From: Crambe crambe
Taxonomy: Eukaryota; Porifera; Demospongiae; Poecilosclerida; Crambeidae
DNA: 64,000 nt
Direction: 5' to 3'
Assembly: GCA_963924555.1 (NCBI GenBank)
Contig: OZ004583.1
Span: 1,021,001-1,085,000 of the forward strand
How positions within the stretch are numbered: position 1 is the first letter of the stretch; every line of letters starts with the position of its first letter. The translations under genes were made by a program, and so were the position numbers. The notes beneath the pieces are model-generated. The model was not told the origin of the DNA, did no database searches, and saw nothing but the letters and a program-made list of their open reading frames with translations. Positions 10,802 through 21,227 of this stretch are shown here, in pieces.

Positions 10802-11602
10802 TCATTTGCAAGTACTGGTACTGCTGCATCTCTTTGGACGTATCTTCATTTGAATCTTTGTGAACTTGACATATCTTGATCCATTGTACCAGTGAGAGAA
10901 TAAGAATTTGTATAGTTGGAATTCAGGTGGGCACAATCATTGTGCCACCATGCACCTGCTCTCTCTACAACACAGTTCCTCTTCTGGCATCCTTATCACG
11001 GTCTGGAGTGCTGAAAGACGCTCCATTGTTATGAGCCATTACATCAAATGTATTTCCCACTCCCTGGCCTTGTCCAATGGGTAGTCGGTAGTTGGTTTCA
11101 GCCCCACCCACTTTGAAAAGTTGATAGGTCTAAACAATGGATGGTTCGAGCCCATTTCCAAGTTCAATATGCAGTTCCACATTCTCTCGTGTGGTGAGGC
11201 AGTGGATTTTTTCCAGTCCGTACCAAAATTCTCCCTCCAGATCTCCAAAGCCACTCACATAGTCAGTCCAATTGCGATTGAAGTTAACAGAGCCATTGAT
11301 CCTACGCTGGATGACTAGCTGTCACAACGATTAGCTGATGGAAATGTCTCTTTAATCTAGCATAGAAGATAATGATCTATTATACATTCTATAAAGGTCA
11401 AGGTAGTCTTTGGTTCCAGAGGATTTTGGAGAATTAATTAGTTATAGCTACACACTATACCTGACAGCAGTCATGGAATCCAGCACCAGAACAACTTCCT
11501 CTTAAAGTTGTCAGATCTTGCAGCAACTTTTGGTAGTTAGTAGCACAGTTAGTGGGAACGGGCAAGAAGGAAAATTGCGATAAAAATGCTGAGAATACTC
11601 AT
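10802..11602 (-). pseudogene. FReD copy G: pseudogene with both exons damaged
   Basis: Exon 2 (10802 to about 11358) has a short deletion near 10980 in the DRDND region. A nonsense codon sits at the conserved VWT (gtctaaacaatgg on the plus strand gives TAG). About 80 bp is missing between WLVIQRR and the stalk near 11315, which removes RCDMET. Exon 1 (from about 11460) lacks 11 bp of the signal peptide (gtgggaac joins gggcaag directly). The TATA box at 11686 survives. Multiple independent lesions show it is non-functional. Confidence 0.88.
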
Positions 11603-11685
11603 AGTGAGGTATCAGGTAAGGACTTTATAGCTCTTTCATCTCCAGTTAGCTCTACTATAGAGATCATGAAAATGACTCTTTTTAT

Positions 11686-11696
11686 AGTCGTGGACA
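11686..11696 (-). promoter_or_regulatory. TATA box preserved upstream of pseudogene G
   Basis: TATAAAAAGAG on the reverse strand, 84 bp upstream of the old ATG at 11602. Confidence 0.5.
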
Positions 11697-12152
11697 CACA
11701 GCCTGTTGGTATCATAATGACCACACCCAGCAACTGTCCTGGCAGTATTGTAACAATATGATGGCATTGGGTGCATGTGTCCATTGACCAGTTCATAAAT
11801 TAGTTGAGCAGGTCCATGCACTCATACGTATTCTTGTTGCACATGTGACCTTTTATAATGTGAATTAAAATCAACCATCACAGGATGACATGTTGCATTA
11901 TTGGATGAGTTGAATGTCATACTACCATAGTTATCAAGAAAGAGTTGATTAAGACACTGGTTAATGTCCATTATTGGAGCACATCACTCTTTTATTATCA
12001 TAGACATTGTGTTTATGCTCATTTGAAGTCTGTATAGTCTCTTGACATCTAGCAAACCATCACTTTATCATAATGATAATGATATCCATTGCACATACAG
12101 TGCATAGCTAGCTGTTTGATTTCACCTATTGCCATGAGGATACTGCTGGCAT

Positions 12153-12745
12153 ACATCAATATTCAGCTATTTTTCAAGATAAATATTGATTCATCATACT
12201 CTGTCCAATTCCTTCATATTATTTAGTACTTTCCTGACAGAACCCATGTTGATTGGAGTATGAATTACTAACCAGTTCAAAGTTGCAGCAGTTTCTTGTT
12301 AGTGGGAACACTTCGAGCATGTGAAAAATCTTGCATCTTGAAATAGAATTGATGAGATTATTACTTGACTCTTTTTATAATAGTCACATCCTGTAACCAA
12401 TAGCTCCACCTAGCAACTATCCAGGCAGTTTTGCAACTCCTGGTGTGTATGTCAGTTGCTCTCATGTCATGTGCACGTGCATGTGATGTGTTAGATGACA
12501 TGGCAATGGTACAATTTGAAGTCAAAGAAGGCATAATTAACTGATCTATTTATAGCTCTAATTATGACGACATCATGTCGAATAACAGTATGCATTGTGT
12601 TATTACTCTATACTGCATCACTGACAATGAGTCATATAAAAGTGTCTTTGACAATCAATCCATCAAATTTAATCATCACACTTCCTAAATATTTCACTCC
12701 CATAATAGTAAGATACAGAGTTTGAATATAGTTAAGTTATTGATG
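12153..12745. repeat. Duplicated block (pair with 5495-6075) with a relic exon 1
   Basis: Nearly identical to the block downstream of copy E's neighbour, with the degenerate exon 1 at 12273-12345 and a TATA-like element near 12370. No functional gene. Confidence 0.65.
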
Positions 12746-12750
12746 AGACA

Positions 12751-13612
12751 TCATTTGCAAGTACTGGTACTGGCACTGCATCTCTTTGGACGTATCTTCA
12801 TTTGAATCTTTGTAAACTTGACCAATCTTGATCCATTGTGCCAGCTAGGATGAGAAGATGTATAGTTGCCATTGAGGATGGCATTAGAACAATGGCCGTG
12901 CCACCATGCACCATGTGGTACAGCACAGTTGCCACTACTGCTATCATTATCACGGTCTGGAGTGCTAAAAGACCTTCCATTGTTATAAGCCATTGAATCA
13001 TGTGTACCACCCACTCCCTGGCCTTGTCCAATGGTTAGTCGGTAGTTGGTTTCAGCCCCACCCACTTTGAATAGTTTGTAGGTCCAAACAACGGATGGTT
13101 TGGGCCCATTCCCAAGTTCAATACGCAGTTCCACATCCTCTGGTGTGGTGAGGCAGTGAATCTTTTCCAGTCCATACCAAAATTCTCCCTCCAGATCTCC
13201 AAAACCACTCACATAGTCAGTCCAATTGCGATAGAAGTTGACAGAGCCATTGATCCTACGCTGGATGACCAACCACTTCCCTCCATCTGTCTCCATGTCA
13301 CAACGAGCAAATAACTTCAAATTGCCTGTTTGAAAGCTGGAAGCAACATTGCAGACATCTGCTATTTCATAACTGCCAGAATTTGCAGGTGGAAATAGCT
13401 CTTTGATCTAGCAAAGAAGATAATGATGAATTATTTCAAACACAAGGCAGTTTACGTACCTGACAGCAGTCATGGAATTCAGCACCAGAACAACTTCCTC
13501 TCAAAGTTGTCAGATCTTGCAGCAACTTTTGGTAGTTAGTAGCACAGTTAGTGGGAACACCTTGTGCATGGGCAAGAAGGAAAGTTGCAATAACAATGCT
13601 GAGAATACTCAT
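12751..13612 (-). CDS. FReD copy H: secreted fibrinogen-related protein (2 exons)
   Basis: Exon 1 is 13460..13612 and exon 2 is 12751..13407, phase 0; the intron is only 52 bp. The product is 269 aa. Signal peptide MSILSIVIATFLLAHAQG, then the stalk ending EFHDCCQ. The fibrinogen domain has TTPEDVELRIELGNG and a P-subdomain (DRDNDSSSGNCAVPHGAWW, SHPSWHNGSRLVKFTK) close to copy E. All core cysteines and the DRDND site are intact. TATA box at 13684. Secreted lectin-like protein, ligand unknown. Confidence 0.9.
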
Positions 13613-13683
13613 GGTGAGGTAGCAGGTAATGATTTTCTAGCTCAAAAATCTCCAGCTAGTTCTACTAGAGATCATGAAAATTA

Positions 13684-13694
13684 CTCTTTTTATA
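13684..13694 (-). promoter_or_regulatory. TATA box of FReD copy H
   Basis: TATAAAAAGAG on the reverse strand, 72 bp upstream of the ATG at 13612. Confidence 0.65.
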
Positions 13695-13699
13695 GTCGT

Positions 13700-14430
13700 G
13701 GACACACAACCTGTTGGTATCATAATGACCACACCCACCAACTGTCCTAGCAGTATTGTAACAATATGATGGGATTGGGTGCATGTGTCCATTGACCAGT
13801 TCATAAATTAGTTGAGCAGGTCCATGCACGCATGTGCATATGTGATTGATGTAATCATTTATAATGCATTTATGGACATCATCAGTGTAATAAAATCAAC
13901 CATCACATGATGGCTTATTGTATTATCGGATGAGTTGAATGTCATGCTAGGTGTGTGACCATATCAAGAAAGAGCTGATTTAGACACTATACTCTCTGGA
14001 TGTCCATTATTGGATTGCATTGTTGGACGAGTTGAGTGTCATGCTACAATTATTACCATATCAAGAAAGAGACATTATGCTGGATGTCCATTACAGGAAC
14101 ATATCACTCATAGACATTTGCTTGAAGTCTATAATCTCTAGTGTACACAGTGTGGACCAGTATTCTGAGTGTACCATGCAAACCATCACTTTATTATCAA
14201 ACCTTTATAGCTAGCTATACACATTACACATTACCTTCAATTACTTAAAGCCACATACTGAAAATCATGCATTAAACTACTTGGCTGGCTAGGTATTAAA
14301 ATTTTGTCCTCACCTGATGTCATGAGGAAAATACATCTTTTTGGGTTTATCATCTCGTACACAAAACATGATACTACTCGTGCTTCTTCTGCCTGAACAG
14401 AACCCATGCAGTCATGGTGATTGCATAAAG
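13700..14430. other. Intergenic DNA of the FReD array
   Basis: The first ~300 bp repeat the upstream flank seen before other copies (gaccacacccaccaactgtcc onward). The rest holds no recognisable gene. Confidence 0.45.
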
Positions 14431-14439
14431 TAAATAACC

Positions 14440-14525
14440 AGCATTACCAATAGCTACTTTCCTTCATAGTTGCAGTAGCAGAGTTATAGTGGAAACACTT
14501 TGATCATGTGCAGAAATCTTACAGT
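14440..14525 (-). pseudogene. Orphan FReD exon 1 relic
   Basis: A degenerate exon 1 (gtggaaacactttgatcatg) with a TATA-like box following at about 14547. No open frame remains. Confidence 0.45.
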
Positions 14526-14574
14526 AATCTCTAGAAGTTTTTCTTGACTCTTTTTATAGTCACATCCTATCATG

Positions 14575-14807
14575 GTCTGGAGTGCTGAAAAGACCTTCCA
14601 TTGTTATGGGCCATTCCATCGTATGTACCTCCAACTCCCTGACCTTGTCCAATGGTTAGTCGATAGTTGGTTTCAGTCCCACCCACTTTGAACAGTTGGT
14701 AGGTCCAAACAATGGATGGTTTGGGTCCATTCCCAAGTTCAATACGCAGTTCCATGTCCTCTCGTGTGGCAAGAAAAGTTGTAATAACAATAACTGAGAA
14801 CACTCAT
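14575..14807 (-). pseudogene. FReD copy I: internal deletion fusing signal peptide to mid-domain
   Basis: The reverse strand starts as exon 1 (ATG at 14807, signal peptide with a one-base insertion). After about 35 bases it jumps directly to TREDMELRIELGNG in the middle of exon 2 and ends near the DRDND motif. The stalk, the intron and the first third of the domain are lost, as is everything after the calcium site. The promoter's TATA box at 14892 remains. It is a deletion product, not a spliced gene. Confidence 0.85.
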
Positions 14808-14891
14808 GGTGAGATAGCAGGTAAGAACTTTCTAGCTCTTTTTTTTTTGTAAAATCTCTAGCTAACTCTACTAGAGATCATTTGAAAATGA

Positions 14892-14902
14892 CTCTTTTTA
14901 TA
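14892..14902 (-). promoter_or_regulatory. TATA box upstream of pseudogene I
   Basis: TATAAAAAGAG on the reverse strand, 85 bp upstream of the old ATG at 14807. Confidence 0.5.
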
Positions 14903-15355
14903 GTCGTGCACACACAGCCTGTTGGTATCATAATGACCACACCCACCAACTGTCCTGGCAGCTATAGCTAATGTACTTGAAGCCAATATCAGAACATATT
15001 GAAAATCTTGGCTGGCTTTAGTTAAAATTTTATCCTTACCTGATGTCATGAGGTTTCACCTTTTCGACTGTATGCAAAACTTCTATTGAAGAGCTTTCGA
15101 ATTGACTCGTCACATTCTGTAACTATACTGTATAGCAACTGTCCTGGCAGTTTTGCAACTCCTAACTAACTGTGTGTGTATGTCAGTTGCTCTCATGTCA
15201 TGTGCATGTGTACATGATGTGTGGATGCTGATGTCATACCAGTTGAGTCATATTATAAAAGTGTGCATGCTTTTGAGTTATGACACTTCCTTTTAAAAAA
15301 TTTTCCCCTCCCATATTAAGTAATAGCGAATACTCTAAATACTGTTTTAAGTTAT

Positions 15356-15384
15356 TGATGAGACATCATTTACAAGTACTGGTA
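15356..15384 (-). pseudogene. FReD 3' end stub beside a mobile element
   Basis: The motif gatgagacatcatttacaagtactgg is the stop codon and last codons of a FReD exon 2. The match stops at 15384, about 50 bp before the inverted-repeat element at 15437. The rest of that gene is missing. Confidence 0.55.
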
Positions 15385-15436
15385 GAATAGGTATAAGGCT
15401 GGTTTTATATCACTGTTGTTAGTAGCCTCGAACCCA

Positions 15437-16141
15437 GCCTCTTTTTTCCTTTTTTTGAGGGGCGGGGGAAAAAGAGAGCCTGGTATCCACTGTTTGCGCA
15501 TGCACCAGTTTTTCCCAGAAATCTGGGAATCAGGATATCACTCGGATATTTCAGCTACACGATCGTCATAATTAATGGGCGTGGTCGCACAACCTGCATG
15601 CTAGCTATAGTTTTACTCGTGCTCCTTTGCTGCTGCTCTTCTTTCTCCTTGGAGGAACTTGGCATTCCCGAAGAAGGAAAAACACATGCTGCTGTCACGA
15701 TGGGAAGGATGTTTCTGTTTGTCTACCAAACTGGTTATAGAAAGATCAGTTCTACCAGACTCTCCCCTTCATGATGATGCTGTTGAAGCGTAGTGCAGTA
15801 CTGGTTGCCTCTCTACTAGTTGCTCTGATCATAAGATGTAGATATATGCTCTGATGATCGACCAACGATGTTTTGGCCAGTACTACCTCACTACATCTGC
15901 CAGTCTTAGATCAGATAGCCTTCTCTTCTGTGCCCCTGAAGCCCTTGTTCCTTCTAATGCCCTGGAGGATCTAAGCATTCTCGGAATAGTACGACATCAT
16001 GTGATTGCTAGCGCTTCTCGACGTCAAAACTTGTCATTGCATGCGCGTTTATTAATTATATAATTCCAAAATTGGCGCATACGCAAACAGTGGATACCAG
16101 GCTCTCTTTTTCTCCATCCCCCAAAAAAGGAAAAAAGAGGC
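15437..16141. mobile_element. ~705 bp terminal-inverted-repeat element
   Basis: The left end (gcctcttttttcc, continuing through gagagcctggtatccactg to about 15512) is repeated in inverse orientation at 16070-16141. The arms are about 70 bp with a few differences. The ~560 bp interior has no convincing transposase frame, so it looks like a non-autonomous DNA transposon. It lies just upstream of the fibrinogen exon of the RING-TRAF-FReD gene in window order, that is, beyond its 3' end. Confidence 0.75.
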
Positions 16142-16217
16142 ATAACATAACAATGGATTACAAGCTCGTCCATTAATGTCAACTAGTTGTGGCTGCTGTC
16201 TGGATAAATAATCTAAA

Positions 16218-18382
16218 TTATGTGATATTCTTTTCACACCTCTTGGGTCGTATCTTCATCTGTACTTTAGTGTAATGGAGGTAATGGGATCCATTATACC
16301 AAGAAAGTCTGTTAGCACCAGGTGAAACAACTCCGCCATCTTCTGGAGTATGCAGTACATACTTTCCATTGAGATTTGAGTGAAAACAGCTATAGTGCCA
16401 CCAGGCTCCTCCGTATGATGCAGCACAGTTACCATCATTGTCACGATCTCGAGTGCTGAAAGGTCTTCCATTTTGATTGGCCATTGCATCATGTGTACCT
16501 CCCACTCCCCTGGCCTGTCCAATGGTCAATTGATAATTAGTTTCAGCCCCACCCACTCTGAAGAGCTGGTAGGTCCAGACTTCAGTAGGTTCTGTCCCAT
16601 TCCCAAGTTCAATACGTAGTTCCACGTCATCTCGTGTGGTGAGGCAGTGGATCTTTTCTAGTCCGTACCAAAATTCTCCCTCCAGATCTCCAAAGCCGTA
16701 CATATAGTCGGTCCAATTGCAATAGAAGTTGACAGAGCCATTGATCCTACGCTGGATGACCAACCACTTTCCTCCGTCTGTCTCCATGTCACAACGAGCA
16801 AATAGATTCATGTTGCCTGCTTGAAAACTTGAAGTAACATTGCAGACATCCACTATTTCATAGCTGCCAGAATTAGCTGACTCCTTTACCTACAACATTT
16901 AAGGATCCACATTAATTTTTAATATCATACATGTAGCTACTTGTGATCATAGCTGTATACATACCTGGCAGCAGTCACGGAATCCAAGAATAGAATCTTT
17001 CTTCAGTGAAGTGTTTTCTTTGTTGTAGAAGTAAAAAGACAATAAAAAAATACCAATAAACAGCAAAATAGAACCATTTCTCCTTAACTGGACCACCATA
17101 TTCTCACTCTCTCTCCGAAACTGAACCTCTTTCCTTAACTTGGTAGCCATTTCCTTACTCTCTCTCTTTAACTCGGCAGCCATATCCTTACTCTCTCTCC
17201 TTAACTCAGCAGCCATATTGTTACTCTCTCTCCTCAACTTGACTGCCATATCGTCACTTTCTTTCTTCAGTAGAGCTATATTCTCAGCGGCTGACTGTAG
17301 ATTGTCTTGCAATTTGACCATAATAGTATTGAGAGCCTGGTGGAAATGTGCCTTATCATCCTGCTCATGTGCTCCAATATCTTTTCTCTTCATCTTCATA
17401 TTACACCCAATCCTCTCGTATTTGCATGATATCACAGTGTGTGCACAGTCGTTTTCAAGATGCTGTTTTATCTCGGCACGTTGCATGCTATCAGGACAGT
17501 CAGGATTGGGGCAAGGAACTGATTTCTTTTCACATATGTCATCATGAATGTCCGTTATGTTGGCATATGTATCCTTCTTTCCACAATACCGACATTTGTA
17601 AGCTCTATTCACACACTGTTCAGTTAAATGCTTATCCAATTCTTCCCTCGATATCATCCGTACTTCATTGTCTTCTTTGCATTTGTTGGGGCATGGAGCT
17701 TTGCAGTTGTTCATAATATGTTCCTCTAGTGTGCCAACAGTTCCTTCCCATCCACATCCTTTCTTAGCATAATCACATTTGACACGGAGAGCTTTAATTT
17801 CTCTTTTACCTAGTGAGTAATTATTATTGAGTGTAAGAGAATGGACTAGAACCTGTAGCTAGATGGAAAGTTGCAGTTAAAGGGTAGCTAGCTATACTAT
17901 CCTACTATAACTTTAAGAAGAAGCTCATACTTAGCTATACTCTCAAAAGGCTAGCTGCTATGATAATAACTTGGCTAATTGCTTCAAGGTAAGCTGCCTT
18001 AAATTCTTTTTTAGTAACAAAGGTTAGTTGGCATGGTTGGTTGGCAGCCTTTAATTACTTACTTAAACATAGTGGCCCTCCGCACACACATACACACCAC
18101 ACAGATCATGTTGTTGCACACAGTCCTGTGATGTGACAAGTTTCACTTCTCTGACTTACTCTTTACATCCATCAAGTACTGTGGCTGCTCCATCCTGCAG
18201 TTGGGACAAGGCTTCACTTTGCCATGTTTATTTAGACAACTTTGACAGAATAGCCTGCCACACTCCCCATGCTGCCATGGGTCTCTAGCTACTGCTAAAC
18301 AGATCAAACACTTCAGAGCATCATCTGGTTCAGACACAAAATTACTCTCGTACCCAGAACTAGTAACTTGGTTAGAGGCCAT
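16218..18382 (-). CDS. RING - TRAF zinc fingers - coiled coil - TM - fibrinogen-domain fusion protein
   Basis: Three exons: 18160..18382, 16965..17809 and 16218..16889, giving 579 aa. The first junction is phase 1 (AGA|gtaagt to tag|GTAAAAG) and restores the typical TRAF text KREIKALRVKC. The second is phase 0. Residues 25-62 form a RING (CLIC, GEC, CQSC, CPNC), with Arg43 where the zinc-ligand His is expected. Residues 84-225 hold about five TRAF-type zinc fingers. Residues 236-318 are a coiled coil with 11-residue repeats (ESKDMAAELKR type). A hydrophobic segment follows (ILLFIGIFLLSFYFY, about 322-336). Exon 2 then ends GFRDCCQ, exactly the end of an ordinary FReD exon 1, and exon 3 is a full fibrinogen domain with DRDND and KIRPKRC. 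There is no signal peptide, so a type II membrane protein is likely: RING/zinc fingers in the cytosol, FReD outside. Its P-subdomain loop is unusually long (HTPEDGGVVSPGANR). Start ATG 18382 has a good context. Function inferred: sensing by FReD, signalling by RING/TRAF. Confidence 0.85.
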
Positions 18383-19075
18383 GTTTAGGGGGTGGTACAG
18401 GTCTGATTGGCAGAGTGAGTAACCCACCCCTTTATTGGGTTGCTCACAGTACACAGTGTATTCATTACATATCAACATATTCATTAATTCTTTATGGTAG
18501 CTATGGTTATTGTTTATGATGCGAGTTGTCAATTGCATCTCATGTTTCATGTTTACTCAAGGTTTGCAGCACTTCAACTGATACACTGAAATGCATCTTT
18601 CAAGTACTTAATGGATCATGAGGGAGTTGATAAGTCAGGAATGCCCCAAACTGCATTTCTAAGTCTACTGTGATTAAGTGGTGGTTCCTAGGTTCCTATC
18701 TTCCAGCTGATTCAGGAGTTCAATTGAGACTGTTCCTATAAATGTCCAGACCAAGTTATCGCTATTCATCATCTAGAAAGTTTGCGTTTGTTCAGAGTCA
18801 CCACCTTAGAGTTAGGAAGCCTCTTCTGTCAGGATATAGTCTTCATGTAGCTACCATCTTTAAGGTAGTAACAGAAGTAAGAACCATAACTCATAAGTAA
18901 ACTGCAGCCCGTAAACTTAACTTATTTTACCCAGGTACACAACTGATCTCCAACTAAAATTGATGGATATAAGTGTTATATTAAGAAGCAGTAATTAAAT
19001 AAGCTGCAAAGGATTAAAGCACACTGAGCACACTGATTAAACTTGTATATATAGTTGGTACACACAAAATAGTTA
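18383..19075. other. Upstream region of the RING-TRAF-FReD gene and 3' flank of copy K
   Basis: The RING frame stays open upstream to about 18550, but without domain similarity; it is treated as 5' UTR or promoter. 18870-19075 repeats the 3' flank of copy F. No further gene seen. Confidence 0.4.
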
Positions 19076-19079
19076 AATT

Positions 19080-19986
19080 TTATTTGCAAGTACTAGTAGC
19101 ACTGACGCATCTTTTTGGACGTATCTTCATCTGGACTTTTGTGAAGTAGAGATACCGTGACCCATTGTGCCAACTAGGCCTATGTGTTTGAATAGGATCA
19201 TCGTACGGTCCATTAAAGTTAGATCTGAAACAGCCGTGGTACCACCAAGCAGCTCTGATACGTCTAGCACAGTTGTTACTTGCATTATCACGATCTGGAG
19301 TGTTGAAGGGTCTCCCATTGTGATAGGCCATTGGATTAAATGTACTTCCCACTCCCTTGAACTGTCCAATGGTCAGCTAGTAGTTAGTTTCAGCCCCACC
19401 CACTTTGAACAGCTGATACGTCCAGACTATGAATGGTTCTGTTCCATTCCCAATCTCAATATACAGTTCCACGTCCTCTCGTGTGGTGAGACAGTGAATC
19501 TTTTCCAGTCCGTACCAAAATTCTCCCTCCAGATCTCCAAAGCCACTCACATAGTCAGTCCAATTGCGATCGAAGTTGACAGAGCCATTGATCCTATGCT
19601 GGATGACCAACCACTTTCCTCCGTCTGTCTCCATGTCACAACGAGCAAATAATTGCCTGTTTGAAAGCTGGAAGCAACATTGCAGACATCTGGTATTTCA
19701 TGGCTGCCAGATTTCACAGGTGGAATTAACTCTTTGATCTAGAATAAAAATTAAATGATGCATTATATAAACACTACATTCTATACTCTAATTTTGGAGA
19801 ATTCATTAGCCTTTCTAATATAGCTGCACATACCTGACAGCAGTCATAAAATGCAGCACCAGAACAACTTCCTCTCAAAGTTGTCAGATCTTGCAGCAAC
19901 TTTTGGTAGTTAGTAGCACAGTTAGTGGGAACACCTTGTGCATGGGCAAGAAGGAAAGTTGCAATAACAATGCTGAGAATACTCAT
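19080..19986 (-). pseudogene. FReD copy K: nearly intact pseudogene
   Basis: Exon 1 (19834..19986) is fully intact with signal peptide and DCCQ. Exon 2 (19080..19738) carries two lesions. A 7-bp deletion just before LFARCDM (tgcctgtttg follows gcaaataa directly near 19650) shifts the frame, and a CAG-to-TAG nonsense change at 19377-19379 replaces the Gln of ETNYQLTIG. The remaining sequence is highly conserved with copies F and Q, so inactivation is recent. TATA box at 20059. Confidence 0.88.
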
Positions 19987-20058
19987 GGTGAGGTAGCAGG
20001 TAAGGACTTTCTAGCTCTTAAAATCTCCAGCTAGTTCTACTAGAGATCATGAAAATGA

Positions 20059-20069
20059 CTCTTTTTATA
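20059..20069 (-). promoter_or_regulatory. TATA box upstream of pseudogene K
   Basis: TATAAAAAGAG on the reverse strand, 73 bp upstream of the ATG at 19986. Confidence 0.6.
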
Positions 20070-20074
20070 GTCGT

Positions 20075-20760
20075 GGACACACAACCTGTTGGTATCATAA
20101 TGACCACACCCACCAACTGTCCTGGCAGTATTGTAACAATATGATGGCATTGGGTGCATGTGTCCATTGACCAGTTCATTGAGCAGGTCCATGCACGCAT
20201 GCGTATTCTTATTGCATAATGTGATTGACGTAATCTTTTATAATGCATTTATGGACATCATCAGTGTGATAAAATCAACCATCACATGATGGCCTGTTGC
20301 ATTATTGGATGAGTTGAATGTCATAGCACGATTATCATAGGTGTGACCATATCAAGAAAGAGTTGATTTAGACACTATACTCTCTGGATGTCCATTATTG
20401 GATCGTATCACTCTTTTATCATCATAGACATTGCGTTTATGAAGTCTGTAATCTCTTTGTACACAGTGTGGACCAATAGTGATATATTCTGAGTGTACCA
20501 TGCAAACCATCACTTTATTATGATATCAAGTTCAAAACCTTTATAATAGCTAGCTATACTCATACACAGTATTTCAATCACCAGAACCCACACTTATAGG
20601 CATAGCTAGCTATTTGACCTCACCTGATATCATGAAGAATGTTATACTAGTGTACACCAATACTCAACTATCTTTGCGAGATAAATCATCCAATTCCTTC
20701 ACCTCTATACTACTGTTTCTTCTGAAGCACTGAACAGACCCATGTTGATTGGAGTATATG
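20075..20760. other. Intergenic DNA of the FReD array
   Basis: Duplicated array flank (atcaaccatcacatgatggc, also seen before other copies) followed by sequence with no recognised feature. Confidence 0.4.
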
Positions 20761-20767
20761 AATTACT

Positions 20768-20825
20768 AACCAGTAGTTTCTTGTTCAGTTAGTGGGAACA
20801 TTTTGAGCATGTGCAGAAAAATGAG
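20768..20825 (-). pseudogene. Orphan FReD exon 1 relic
   Basis: The tract gttagtgggaacattttgag matches the middle of exon 1 but the frame is broken; a weakened TATA (cctttttata) follows at about 20869. Confidence 0.45.
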
Positions 20826-21227
20826 TAATCTGCATCTTGAGTGACTAGAATCAGTAAACTCAACTCCTTTTTATAGTCACATAGCAATTATCCTGGCAGT
20901 TTTGTAACTCTTAACTAACTGGGTGTGTATGTCAGTTGCTCTCATATCATGTGCATGTGTGCGTGATGTGATAGACAACAAGGTGTGATACTTGATCTAT
21001 TTATAGGTTTATATGATGACATCATTGCATTAGTCAAGTCAAATAACAATGCGTGTTATGTATCACTAGTGCACTTACCAGTTGAGTCATATATAAGTGT
21101 GCAAAGTGTTTTGATACTCACACTTCCTTTAAAAATATTTTCACTCCCATAATGATTAAAATGATAGCTAAAGCTCTAAAACACAAAAACAGTTTTTAAT
21201 TTGAGTCCTCAAGTTATTGATGAGACA

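Noticed and set aside
16052..16237. 61-codon minus-strand frame downstream of the fusion gene
   Set aside because: It lies across the right arm of the inverted-repeat element and has no homology-like pattern.
19167..19652. 161-codon plus-strand frame opposite FReD copy K (and similar frames opposite other copies)
   Set aside because: Its recurrence opposite every copy follows from exon 2 conservation; it has no start context, signal or independent domain.
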